Assembly: GCA_947627575.1 (NCBI GenBank)
Contig: CANQWN010000007.1
Location: 45,909 to 109,908 of the forward strand
Direction: 5' to 3'
DNA length: 64,000 bases
DNA from: an uncultured Clostridia bacterium
GTDB taxonomy: Bacteria; Bacillota; Clostridia; Christensenellales; Borkfalkiaceae
This document shows positions 57,069-64,000 of this stretch, piece by piece (positions within the stretch are counted from its first letter, which is position 1; every line of letters starts with the position of its first letter). The translations under genes and the position numbers were made by a program. The notes below the pieces were generated by a model, which saw only the letters and a list, made by a program, of their open reading frames with translations, searched no databases and was not told the DNA's origin.

Positions 57069-59822
57069 TTAAAGCCTGCTGATGTACTCGTCATAGTACT
57101 TGCTGATATCATCCCAAGCGGACTGCATATAAGCCTGCAACGTGTTGTCGCCCCACTTATTTACTTCTGCAAGAGCCGCGTCTGCGTCAGCGGGAACGAC
57201 ATGCGAAGAACCTATCGAAAGGGTTACGTTCGCGCCGTAGCCGTAGGAAAGCAAACCTATAACATAGTTGGAAGTATCGGAACCGTTACGGAACATGTTG
57301 TTCTGCAAGGTAGGGATGTAGTCGCCGTCGGATATATCGTTAGCGTCGGTAGGCGCATAGGGAAGGGTGGAAGGCATAATGGTGTACCAGTACTGGTTGC
57401 CCTTATCGCCGTAGCCGCCGTTATCTATGGTTACCCAAACGTGACGGAGAGTGTTGTTGTTAAGCGCTACCGCTACAATGTTCTGACCAACTTTTACGCG
57501 GTCGGGAGTGCACTGCGCTTCGAAGCCCTGATCCTTGTTACCGATGGGAAGCGCGCCGCCTACAACGCCACGTGCATAGTCCGTGTAGGAAAGTACGAAG
57601 CCGCCGGTGTTGCTGGAGCTCCAGCTGTTGGTGTCCTGCGCTTTGCCAAGGGTGAAGCCGTTAACTTCCTCGCCGAGGAATGCCTTCATGGAATTGGTGG
57701 ATATGGTAGGAACCTGTCTGCCGTTGTAGAAGGTACCTTCATAAACTTTGTTCTTGTAGATGAAGTAATTACCCTTGTTCGCTTCATTTACGGTGTACTG
57801 ATCGGAACCCTCTTCCTTATAAGCTACGTTCGCAACATTTACGTCCGTCTTTTCGGTAGCATACCAGAAGCCGTTGGTGCCGGCAGCGTTTTCCGCCATA
57901 GGACCGTACGTCATAAGGATCTGACCGTCGTTGGAGAAGAAGTAATCGATAAACGCGAGGATAGCCGCAAGTTTTTCGGGCTGGCCTTCGCATACGTTAC
58001 GAGGTACGCAGAAGCCGCTATCCTTGGTGGAACGCCAGCTTTCGGTGAATCTCATAATCGTTTCGTGCGAGCCGTTGCCGTCAACGTCCCATACGGAAAC
58101 GGGGGTTACGATAGGCGCGAAGTTGTAGTTTGAGTTGATAATCTGCGTGGCCGTACTGCTAGCCGGTTTCACGCCGGTGTTGGTGCTATCCACCCAGATA
58201 TCGGACTTGGTAGCCTTACCTTCGGCGTAGAAGCCCCACTTGGTCTGCGTCTGCGAATAATCGTGCAAGGACCATGCTTCGCAGGTGTTGGTGGTTTTAT
58301 CGTTGCTGTATATCGAAGTGGAACCGCCGGAAATCTGTTCGGTGTTGTAAAGCCCTTCGGTTACCAGCGCGTTGGCTTTGTTGATGAAGTCGTAAGTTTC
58401 CTTATTCTGACGCGCGTCGTGAAGTTTGCCGTCCTTATCGATATAGCCGTACTGCAGGCGGGATTCAAGACCGCGCACGCCGTACAGTTCGCCGACGAAG
58501 GAAATTACGTCGTTGGATCTGTCGGAACGCTTATTTTCACGTGCGGACAAGCCGTACAGGAATTTATCGGGGGTCTGGGTGCCCAGAACTTCACCGCCGC
58601 TGGCAACTACGCAACGGCAGAACGCTACGTACAAGTCAACGTCCCATGCGGCGTATGCGCTGTTGAATACATCCGAACGGGTGGTATAGAACTTGGTGCC
58701 GTCTTCCTTGGTGTAAGCAACGTCGATATAAGCGCGAAGAATTTCGGTAAGCTGTTTGCCGTTAACCGCGCCCTGCTTTGCGTTTATAGCGTAGTTCTGC
58801 AAATCAACGATGTTGCCGCTTTCGCCGCTGTAAGTTGCGCCCGCGGCTGCCTTTACGGCTGCGCCCAAAGGAGTGGTATCGTCCTTTGCCGCCGCCAAAG
58901 CCTTGTCGTAGTCTATCTTTACATTTACGGTTGCGGGGGTAGAACCAAGATCTTTCTTTACGGCTGCGCCGGTGGAATCAAGCGATTCGGGGTTGGTGGT
59001 CTCTATCGTCCAGCTGCCCGTCTTGCCCATGTAGGATTCAACCGAGCTCTTGGTGCCGTCTATTGCGCTACCGTTTACACGGCCCGCGCCCTGCTTTGCG
59101 GCTGCCTGTGCGGCGAAGGTTGTACCGTCCTTGGTAAGCGCGTCGTCAAGCAACAGCTTTGTCCATTCCTTCTTGGTAAGAACGTATTTTTCGATATCGT
59201 TGTAACCGTCGAAGTAAGGTGCGTAGTACATTGCGCCCGATTCCGTATTGGAAGTAAGGGACATGTAAACGAGGGGGTTGTTCTGAAGGAACGCCTTGTA
59301 GTTGGGCATGTAGTCGAGATAAAGGCTGAGGTCAAGCCACAGGTTTTCGTTGCCTTCTGCAAGCCCGGTGGAAACTATGGTGTCCGCGCCGCCCGTGATG
59401 ATGTCGTAAGCCTTGTTGTCGATTTCGTGGTTTTTGATAGCGTCTTCGATTTGGGGAGCGCCTTTTCTCTTCTGGAACTTATCGGTGAAGTTTACCTTAA
59501 GTTCGTCTTCCAAAGCCTGCCATGCGGGCTTAAGGCTGTCGCTGGTGTAATTCTTGCCGTCGGGAAGAGTTACCGAACCGGAAATAAGGTCCGTGGTGAA
59601 GGTGATCTGCCTCGTGCTCTTTTCATGGCCAACGTTCATGTTGAGGTTAAGCCCGTCGGCATACTTAAGCTTACCGTTTTCGTCGGTGGATACGGCGAGA
59701 ACTTCCTGCGAAGCCTTTAACTTCTTGGGCTTTTTCTTGCCGCACGCCGCGAAAGGTATAGCCATCGTGCCTGCCATAACTACCGCAACGGCAGCCATGG
59801 CAATTTTCTTGTATTTGTTCAT
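57069..59822 (-). CDS. very large extracellular solute-binding lipoprotein (917 aa)
   Basis: An ABC-type oligosaccharide-binding protein. The signal peptide ends FAACGKKKPKK. Family-1-like features are scattered along the chain: DIITGGADTIVSTGLAEGNENLWLDLS, YMPNYKAFLQNNPLVYMSL, AILAFIDYFFSNDGQILMTYG, and a C-terminal helix. It is almost twice the length of usual relatives (450-550), with insertions near residues 230-400 and 640-830. It stands between the permease and the small membrane genes, so it is the ligand receptor of this importer. Ligand: probably pectin oligosaccharides, by context. Confidence 0.88.
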   Translation of the reverse strand: MNKYKKIAMAAVAVVMAGTMAIPFAACGKKKPKKLKASQEVLAVSTDENGKLKYADGLNLNMNVGHEKSTRQITFTTDLISGSVTLPDGKNYTSDSLKPAWQALEDELKVNFTDKFQKRKGAPQIEDAIKNHEIDNKAYDIITGGADTIVSTGLAEGNENLWLDLSLYLDYMPNYKAFLQNNPLVYMSLTSNTESGAMYYAPYFDGYNDIEKYVLTKKEWTKLLLDDALTKDGTTFAAQAAAKQGAGRVNGSAIDGTKSSVESYMGKTGSWTIETTNPESLDSTGAAVKKDLGSTPATVNVKIDYDKALAAAKDDTTPLGAAVKAAAGATYSGESGNIVDLQNYAINAKQGAVNGKQLTEILRAYIDVAYTKEDGTKFYTTRSDVFNSAYAAWDVDLYVAFCRCVVASGGEVLGTQTPDKFLYGLSARENKRSDRSNDVISFVGELYGVRGLESRLQYGYIDKDGKLHDARQNKETYDFINKANALVTEGLYNTEQISGGSTSIYSNDKTTNTCEAWSLHDYSQTQTKWGFYAEGKATKSDIWVDSTNTGVKPASSTATQIINSNYNFAPIVTPVSVWDVDGNGSHETIMRFTESWRSTKDSGFCVPRNVCEGQPEKLAAILAFIDYFFSNDGQILMTYGPMAENAAGTNGFWYATEKTDVNVANVAYKEEGSDQYTVNEANKGNYFIYKNKVYEGTFYNGRQVPTISTNSMKAFLGEEVNGFTLGKAQDTNSWSSSNTGGFVLSYTDYARGVVGGALPIGNKDQGFEAQCTPDRVKVGQNIVAVALNNNTLRHVWVTIDNGGYGDKGNQYWYTIMPSTLPYAPTDANDISDGDYIPTLQNNMFRNGSDTSNYVIGLLSYGYGANVTLSIGSSHVVPADADAALAEVNKWGDNTLQAYMQSAWDDISKYYDEYISRL

Positions 59823-59883
59823 ATCTTTCTCCTTTAATTATTTTTTGTTTAAAAGCGGATAACCGCATTAACAACTATTTTTA

Positions 59884-60810
59884 TTATTCCTTTACGCCGC
59901 CCATATTTACGCCTTTGGCGAAATACTTTTGTATGAACGGATAAATTACAAGTATGGGGATTATCGCAAGGATAACCATCGAATAAACAACGGATTCGCC
60001 GCTGAACGGGTTTCTCCAACCGCTTTCGGAAGTATCCAGCGGGTGGATAAGTCCCGTATTCTTATCTATGAAGTCCCTTATATAAACCTGTACGGGCCAC
60101 GAATAGTTCCTTTCGGGCATTACGCGCATCGCCCAGAAGTAGCCGTTCCAACGGGAAATCCCGAAGAACAGCGCAACCGTAGCTATCGTCGCTTTGCTCA
60201 TGGGGATGTACACTTTGGTAAGTATCTGCATTTCGGTTGCGCCGTCTATCCTCGCCGCTTCCTCTATTTCGGAAGGCACGCCCTCGAAAGAGTTACGAAG
60301 GAGGATTATGTTGGTGGCGTTCATACCCATTGCAAGCACAACCAACCATTTAAGGTCTATCTGCTGCCAGTTGGATTTGCCCGCGATGCTTGCCATTATG
60401 TTACCGGTTGCCTGATAGTTGAGATATTGGGGAACTATACCTGCGGCAAACCACATTGTGAATACAAGGAAGAAGTTGAAGCCGTGGCGGCCCAACAGCC
60501 TCTTTTTGGAAAGGGCGTATGCGCCGAGTATGGAATATATCAAACACCAGATGGTGCCCACAAATGCAAGGAAAAGCGTGTTTGCGTAGTTTACCCAGAA
60601 CATATTTCTGTTGAACGCGTATTTGAACGCCTCGCCCTGCACGCCCATGGGCCACAGGATAACTTTACCTTGTAAAACCGCCTCGTTAGAGCTGAATGCG
60701 GAACCTATCGCGTAAAAGAAAGGATATACGCACATAACCGCAAACACAATAAGAAGTACGTAAGCTATGATTTTGAAAATCAGCTCGGAAACTTCCATTT
60801 TACGTTTCAT
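59884..60810 (-). CDS. ABC sugar permease, LplC type
   Basis: A 308-residue inner-membrane permease with six transmembrane helices. The EAA motif reads EIEEAARIDGATEMQILTKVYIPMSKA. The C-terminus ends GVNMGGVKE, as is typical of LplC/YtcP permeases, which move oligosaccharides such as rhamnogalacturonan pieces. It pairs with the LplB-type gene 18 nt upstream. Confidence 0.95.
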   Translation of the reverse strand: MKRKMEVSELIFKIIAYVLLIVFAVMCVYPFFYAIGSAFSSNEAVLQGKVILWPMGVQGEAFKYAFNRNMFWVNYANTLFLAFVGTIWCLIYSILGAYALSKKRLLGRHGFNFFLVFTMWFAAGIVPQYLNYQATGNIMASIAGKSNWQQIDLKWLVVLAMGMNATNIILLRNSFEGVPSEIEEAARIDGATEMQILTKVYIPMSKATIATVALFFGISRWNGYFWAMRVMPERNYSWPVQVYIRDFIDKNTGLIHPLDTSESGWRNPFSGESVVYSMVILAIIPILVIYPFIQKYFAKGVNMGGVKE

Positions 60811-60828
60811 ACTATTTATATCCTCCTT

Positions 60829-61887
60829 TTAGTACAGCGATACGTCGCTTGCCTTGCGTGCAACCGCGTTTGCGCCGAGAACGAGAACCATACCCATAAG
60901 GTTGTTCATCATTTCCGCCGCCATACCTATTGCGTCGCCCTTTGCGTTTGCGTACGTTGCAACGATATCCGCAACTTCGTAGTTGCTGATGGTGTTGCTT
61001 TCATACAACAACAGGTAAACCTTTTCGTAGCCTACGGAAAGCAAGCCGCCTATCTTCATAATAAGCATTATTACGACGGTTGAAAGTATGCCGGGAAGCA
61101 CAACGTAACGCATCTGCGCCATCTTGCCCGCGCCGTCTATCTGCGCCGCTTCATATGAAGTGGGCGATACGGCGATAACGGCGGCGAAGAATACTATACT
61201 GTCGTAACCGGCGTGTTCCCAAAGTTCCGTAACTACGTACAGGGTACGGAAGTACCTCGGCGAGAACAGAAGCCCGTTTGCAATCGCGTCCTTGAATTCG
61301 GTATTGTTGCCGGCAAGAAGAAGCAGGAAACGGGATACTATACCGGGGTTACCGCTGCCGATGGGCTGGGCGCGGAACAGCGCCAGCGTAAGGGTAGTGA
61401 TAACGACGGTGGACATGAATTTGGGAAGGTAAACACAAACCTGCAGTACAGACCTTAAAATGTTGGAACGCACTTCGTTGAAGAACAGGGCGAGTATTAT
61501 AGGCATCGGGAAGCCGAACAACAGGTTATAGAACGACAATGCGAACGTGTTCCTGAAAGCCTTCCAGAAAGTGGGGGCTTCGGGACCGCTGATTATCGTC
61601 CTGAAGTTGGTTAAACCCGTCCATGCCTTATCCAGAACGTCGCCCGTTCCGGACGTATCCTTGAAAACGGCGATAAGCTCGTACATGGGCATGTATTTCC
61701 ATAACAGATATACAAGCATCATGGGTACGAGCATAAGATACAGACGCCAATCTTTCAGGATTGTCAAACCCGTAGTTTTCCAACGGTTGCGCTCGGTCTG
61801 ATCCCTTACCTGCTGTTCGGCGGACATTGAATACGTGCCCGTCGCCTCGTCGTAGATAAGGAAGTCGTCGCATTTGAGTTTGAACAT
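60829..61887 (-). CDS. ABC sugar permease, LplB type
   Basis: A 352-residue permease with six transmembrane helices and an EAA motif SYEAAQIDGAGKMAQMRYVVLPG. A 50-residue charged cytosolic extension precedes the first helix (MFKLKCDDFLIYDEATG), which is longer than usual. GGAGGG precedes the ATG. It forms the heterodimer with the LplC-type permease. Confidence 0.95.
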   Translation of the reverse strand: MFKLKCDDFLIYDEATGTYSMSAEQQVRDQTERNRWKTTGLTILKDWRLYLMLVPMMLVYLLWKYMPMYELIAVFKDTSGTGDVLDKAWTGLTNFRTIISGPEAPTFWKAFRNTFALSFYNLLFGFPMPIILALFFNEVRSNILRSVLQVCVYLPKFMSTVVITTLTLALFRAQPIGSGNPGIVSRFLLLLAGNNTEFKDAIANGLLFSPRYFRTLYVVTELWEHAGYDSIVFFAAVIAVSPTSYEAAQIDGAGKMAQMRYVVLPGILSTVVIMLIMKIGGLLSVGYEKVYLLLYESNTISNYEVADIVATYANAKGDAIGMAAEMMNNLMGMVLVLGANAVARKASDVSLY

Positions 61888-62015
61888 CGAAAAAATCCCT
61901 CCATATCACTTAATAAGTATAAGTAATTATTTGTAATGCGGAAAACCGCTTATTACCGTCTTTATATAATGCCGCGTTTTGCGCTTTGACGGGGCTTAAC
62001 CCCGCGCCACGGAAA

Positions 62016-62711
62016 TTATTTATATTCTTCGTCGCCCTTCTTGCGGAGGATGGACATTGTTTCTTCGTCTATTTCCACAGGCTCGTCCCCGAACTCGTCG
62101 CGGCGCATCTTTTCGCGCCGTTCCGCGTCAAGCCGCAACAGGTAATGCTTTTGGTCTTCAAGCATACCGTCCAACTTGCGGAACACCAGCAAAAGCACTA
62201 TAGCCATTGCGAGGGATATAAGCCCGAACATATAATCGAGGACGTTTGATAAAAGCGCTTTGAAGAAACTTGCGCCGTTCACTATCGCGAACATCGCGCT
62301 TGTGCCCAACGTGGTAAGCAACCAGCCCAAAAACGCGAAAAGCACGGTGAAATACCATTTGCCCGCTATCTTCTCCTTGCCCATGAACTTAACCATAAGC
62401 AACAGAAGCATTATAAACGAAAAACCTACCGAATAGCAAAGGTAACTTTGCCAAACGCGGGTGCTGTTGATAAGGCTTATCAGTATTCCGTCGCCCACGG
62501 CGTAGAACACGCTTACCCAGCCCCAGCGCATCATTATCAGCAACGTTATCGGCACCGTCAACGTGAAAGTGTATATGTTGCCCATTACGCCGAACCATTG
62601 TATTGCGTAATGCGCAAGTAAATCGAAAACAACAAGTATCGCCGCAAACAAAAACAAATCGGTAAGGCGGTACTGCCGCAAAGAAATTAATCTTGAACCG
62701 TTTTTACGCAT
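62016..62711 (-). CDS. unknown membrane protein, first gene of the pectin operon (231 aa)
   Basis: Six transmembrane segments in the first 180 residues (LFLFAAILVVFDLLAHYAIQW, FTLTVPITLLIMMRWGWVSVFYAVGDGILI, LCYSVGFSFIMLLLLMV and others), followed by a charged cytosolic tail (RLDAERREKMRRDEF). The size and helix count recall S-components of ECF vitamin transporters, but no motif supports that. First in the long operon, with its own promoter. No ribosome binding site is obvious before the ATG. Confidence 0.8.
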   Translation of the reverse strand: MRKNGSRLISLRQYRLTDLFLFAAILVVFDLLAHYAIQWFGVMGNIYTFTLTVPITLLIMMRWGWVSVFYAVGDGILISLINSTRVWQSYLCYSVGFSFIMLLLLMVKFMGKEKIAGKWYFTVLFAFLGWLLTTLGTSAMFAIVNGASFFKALLSNVLDYMFGLISLAMAIVLLLVFRKLDGMLEDQKHYLLRLDAERREKMRRDEFGDEPVEIDEETMSILRKKGDEEYK

Positions 62712-62774
62712 ATATCTAAATTCAGCACACTTTTTCGCGCTGCATAATGTTACATTTTTACATTTAGCTTAATC

Positions 62775-62803
62775 ATTATAACATACGGTTTTTTAAAAAT
62801 CAA
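62775..62803 (-). promoter_or_regulatory. promoter of the pectin operon
   Basis: TTGATT (62798-62803), 17-nt spacer ending TGT, TATAAT (62775-62780) on the minus strand. It may drive the whole 12-kb unit. Confidence 0.75.
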
Positions 62804-62814
62804 TAGTTTTTTAA

Positions 62815-62843
62815 TTGTTTCACAAAAAAATTTATGATATAAT
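62815..62843 (+). promoter_or_regulatory. pectinesterase promoter
   Basis: TTGTTT (62815-62820), 17-nt spacer ending TGA, TATAAT (62838-62843). AAAGGA lies before the ATG. The two divergent -35 boxes are 11 nt apart. Confidence 0.7.
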
Positions 62844-62870
62844 TTACGTGTAGGCGAAAAAGGACGAAAT

Positions 62871-63806
62871 ATGGATATTATCAATGTAACCCCGCAGGAC
62901 AACTTGCGGAAGATATTGGGGAGCTTGTCCTCCCCCACCACAATATATCTGGAAGAGGGCGTATACCGCGTGAAGGCGGAAATCGCGCAAAGCGGCGTTA
63001 CGCTTATTGGCAAAAACCGTGAAACAACCGTTATAGTTTACGACGATTACGCGCGTAAAATGCATACGGACGGGCGGGAATACAATACTTTCCGCACTTA
63101 CACCCTGTGCGTTTGCGGCGACGACGTAAAACTTAAAAACCTTACGGTGGAAAACAGCAACAAGCGCCCGGAGGAAGTTGGGCAGTGCGTAGCCCTTTCG
63201 GTGAACGGCAAAAATTTCAGCGCGGAAAACTGTTGCTTCCGCTCTACGCAGGATACGCTGTTCCTCGCGCCCTTCCCGGACGATCTGGTAACGCGTTACC
63301 GCGGGTTTATACCGCGCGGACAGCTGTATATGGAAGGCGGGGCGGTTTCCGCGTTTAAAAATTGCGAAATTTGCGGCTCGGTGGATTTTATTTTCGGCGG
63401 CGGGGAAGGGTATTTCCTCAACTGCACGCTTGTTTCCGTTCAGGACGCGCGCGGCAAGGGCTATGTAGCCGCGCCCTGCCACCCGCTTGAATGTGCGCGC
63501 GGGTTTGTGTTCTTTAACTGCGAATTTGCCGGCGGCGGCGCGGAAAAGGGCAGCGTTTATCTTGCGCGGCCGTGGCGGGATTACGGCAAGTGCGAATTTT
63601 TGAATTGCAGGCTGGGCGGGCATATCGCCCCCGCCCTGTTCGACCCGTGGAACGATACGAGGCGGGACCTTACGGCGAGGTTTTGTTACGCAAATCTTTA
63701 CGGCTCGGAAATAAAGCCGGCGAGCTGGGGCGTGCAACTTGCCGCGGACGGCGCGGAAAGCCTTGCCGAAAGGTGCGGCGAAATAGAAAAAATCTTCTTC
63801 GGATAA
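62871..63806 (+). CDS. CE8 pectinesterase, cytosolic form
   Basis: A 311-residue parallel beta-helix enzyme that removes methyl esters from galacturonan. The CE8 motifs are clear: QCVAL (105-109), QDTLF with Asp128, GSVDFIFG with Asp172, and LARPWRD near residue 225 with the catalytic Arg. No signal peptide, so it works on imported, methylated oligogalacturonides. Divergent from the transport operon, and probably under the same regulator. Confidence 0.93.
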   Translation: MDIINVTPQDNLRKILGSLSSPTTIYLEEGVYRVKAEIAQSGVTLIGKNRETTVIVYDDYARKMHTDGREYNTFRTYTLCVCGDDVKLKNLTVENSNKRPEEVGQCVALSVNGKNFSAENCCFRSTQDTLFLAPFPDDLVTRYRGFIPRGQLYMEGGAVSAFKNCEICGSVDFIFGGGEGYFLNCTLVSVQDARGKGYVAAPCHPLECARGFVFFNCEFAGGGAEKGSVYLARPWRDYGKCEFLNCRLGGHIAPALFDPWNDTRRDLTARFCYANLYGSEIKPASWGVQLAADGAESLAERCGEIEKIFFG

Positions 63807-63814
63807 AAAAAGCG

Positions 63815-63840
63815 CGCCCGCGGGTTTTCCGCGGGCGTAA
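63815..63840 (+). terminator. pectinesterase terminator
   Basis: CGCCCGCGG/CCGCGGGCG with a 5-nt loop, then TAATTTT. Confidence 0.75.
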
Positions 63841-63931
63841 TTTTGCCCCGTAAAGGGAAATTTGGCAACAATGCGCAATTTTGCGCGGGTTGCGGCGAAA
63901 AATAAAAAAAGCGGGTCGGCGGTAAGTGAAG

Positions 63932-64000
63932 TGAACCCCAAAGTTTGGACAAAAATTTAATAATCAGATTTGAGAATGAGTTCTGTATTGTACAGGGCTC
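63932..64000 (-). mobile_element. terminus of an IS3-family insertion sequence
   Basis: TGAACCCCAAAGTTTGGACA (63932-63951) looks like the terminal inverted repeat of IS3/IS150-type elements. It is followed inward by the end of a transposase gene. The other end lies beyond the window. Confidence 0.75.
63964..64000 (-). CDS. IS3-family transposase OrfB, C-terminal fragment
   Basis: On the minus strand the last 11 codons before the stop read SPVQYRTHSQI, the standard C-terminal end of IS150/IS3 OrfB transposases (usually GMSPVQYR.). The rest of the gene is outside the window, so activity cannot be judged. Confidence 0.8.
   Translation of the reverse strand, partial: SPVQYRTHSQI

Noticed and set aside
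58263-59720. 485-residue plus-strand ORF
   Set aside because: Antisense shadow of the solute-binding protein gene; no start signals.
62844-63941. 365-residue minus-strand ORF over the pectinesterase
   Set aside because: The plus-strand pectinesterase has all four CE8 motifs, its own promoter and a ribosome binding site. The antisense ORF is Arg/Ala/Phe-rich with no motif.
1-64000. CRISPR arrays, tRNA or rRNA genes
   Set aside because: No regularly spaced direct repeats and no tRNA-like clover folds or rRNA signatures were seen on either strand.

Overview
The window looks like chromosome of an uncultured-type, low-to-mid GC Clostridia (Bacillota), probably a gut organism of the Christensenellales kind. 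The taxonomy is an inference. It rests on B. subtilis-like gene order (ylxM-ffh-rpsP-khpA-rimM-trmD-rbgA-rnhB; dprA-topA-trmFO-hslV-hslU; rpsB-tsf / pyrH-frr-uppS-cdsA-dxr-rseP; rpmG-secE-nusG-rplK-rplA-rplJ-rplL; rplU-rpmA; ruvX-DUF1292), lipoprotein signal peptides, strong GGAGG ribosome binding sites and TTGACA-17-TATAAT promoters. I see no tRNA, rRNA or CRISPR.

Layout. 1-87 is the start of a lipoprotein gene running off the left edge. 453-10129 (minus) is one compact eight-gene operon, comM-dprA-topA-trmFO-hslV-hslU-hisS-trxA. rplS stands alone with its own promoter and terminator. 10774-15634 (minus) is the ylxM-ffh-...-rnhB translation/SRP operon from a perfect promoter at 15659-15687. 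15842-16572 (plus) holds two unknown small genes, followed by a CPA2-type antiporter. 18202-18715 (plus) is a strong promoter, a roughly 430-nt structured non-coding RNA and tandem terminators. 18732-28248 holds yfbR, the envelope/isoprenoid operon (pyrH to rseP), a divergent XRE/membrane-protein module, and rpsB-tsf. 28552-36560 holds ruvX, YitT, a second divergent XRE/DUF898 module, a MATE exporter and a cyclophilin-like lipoprotein. 36774-44820 is ribosomal protein and secretion core, with two radical-SAM-linked genes. 44867-50445 holds a GNAT, a tandem pair of repeat lipoproteins, an AEC transporter and an AraC regulator.

The right end (50545-63806) is a pectin-oligosaccharide locus. One long minus-strand operon encodes, in transcription order, a membrane protein, two LplB/LplC-type permeases, a very large solute-binding lipoprotein, two small membrane proteins, an MsmX-type ATPase, two more small membrane proteins, a GH28 polygalacturonase and a GH105 unsaturated-uronyl hydrolase. 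A divergent CE8 pectinesterase lies beside it. None of the enzymes has a signal peptide, so oligogalacturonides appear to be imported and then broken down inside the cell. The window ends in one terminus of an IS3-family element.

Recurrent themes worth attention are: the abundant-looking non-coding RNA; several genes whose start codon sits 5-7 nt after a good -10 box, predicting leaderless mRNAs (ruvX, yitT-like, dxr, AEC transporter, araC, radical SAM); two XRE genes each divergent from a membrane protein with the operator placed in the promoter spacer; and five unfamiliar multi-pass membrane proteins woven into the pectin ABC operon.
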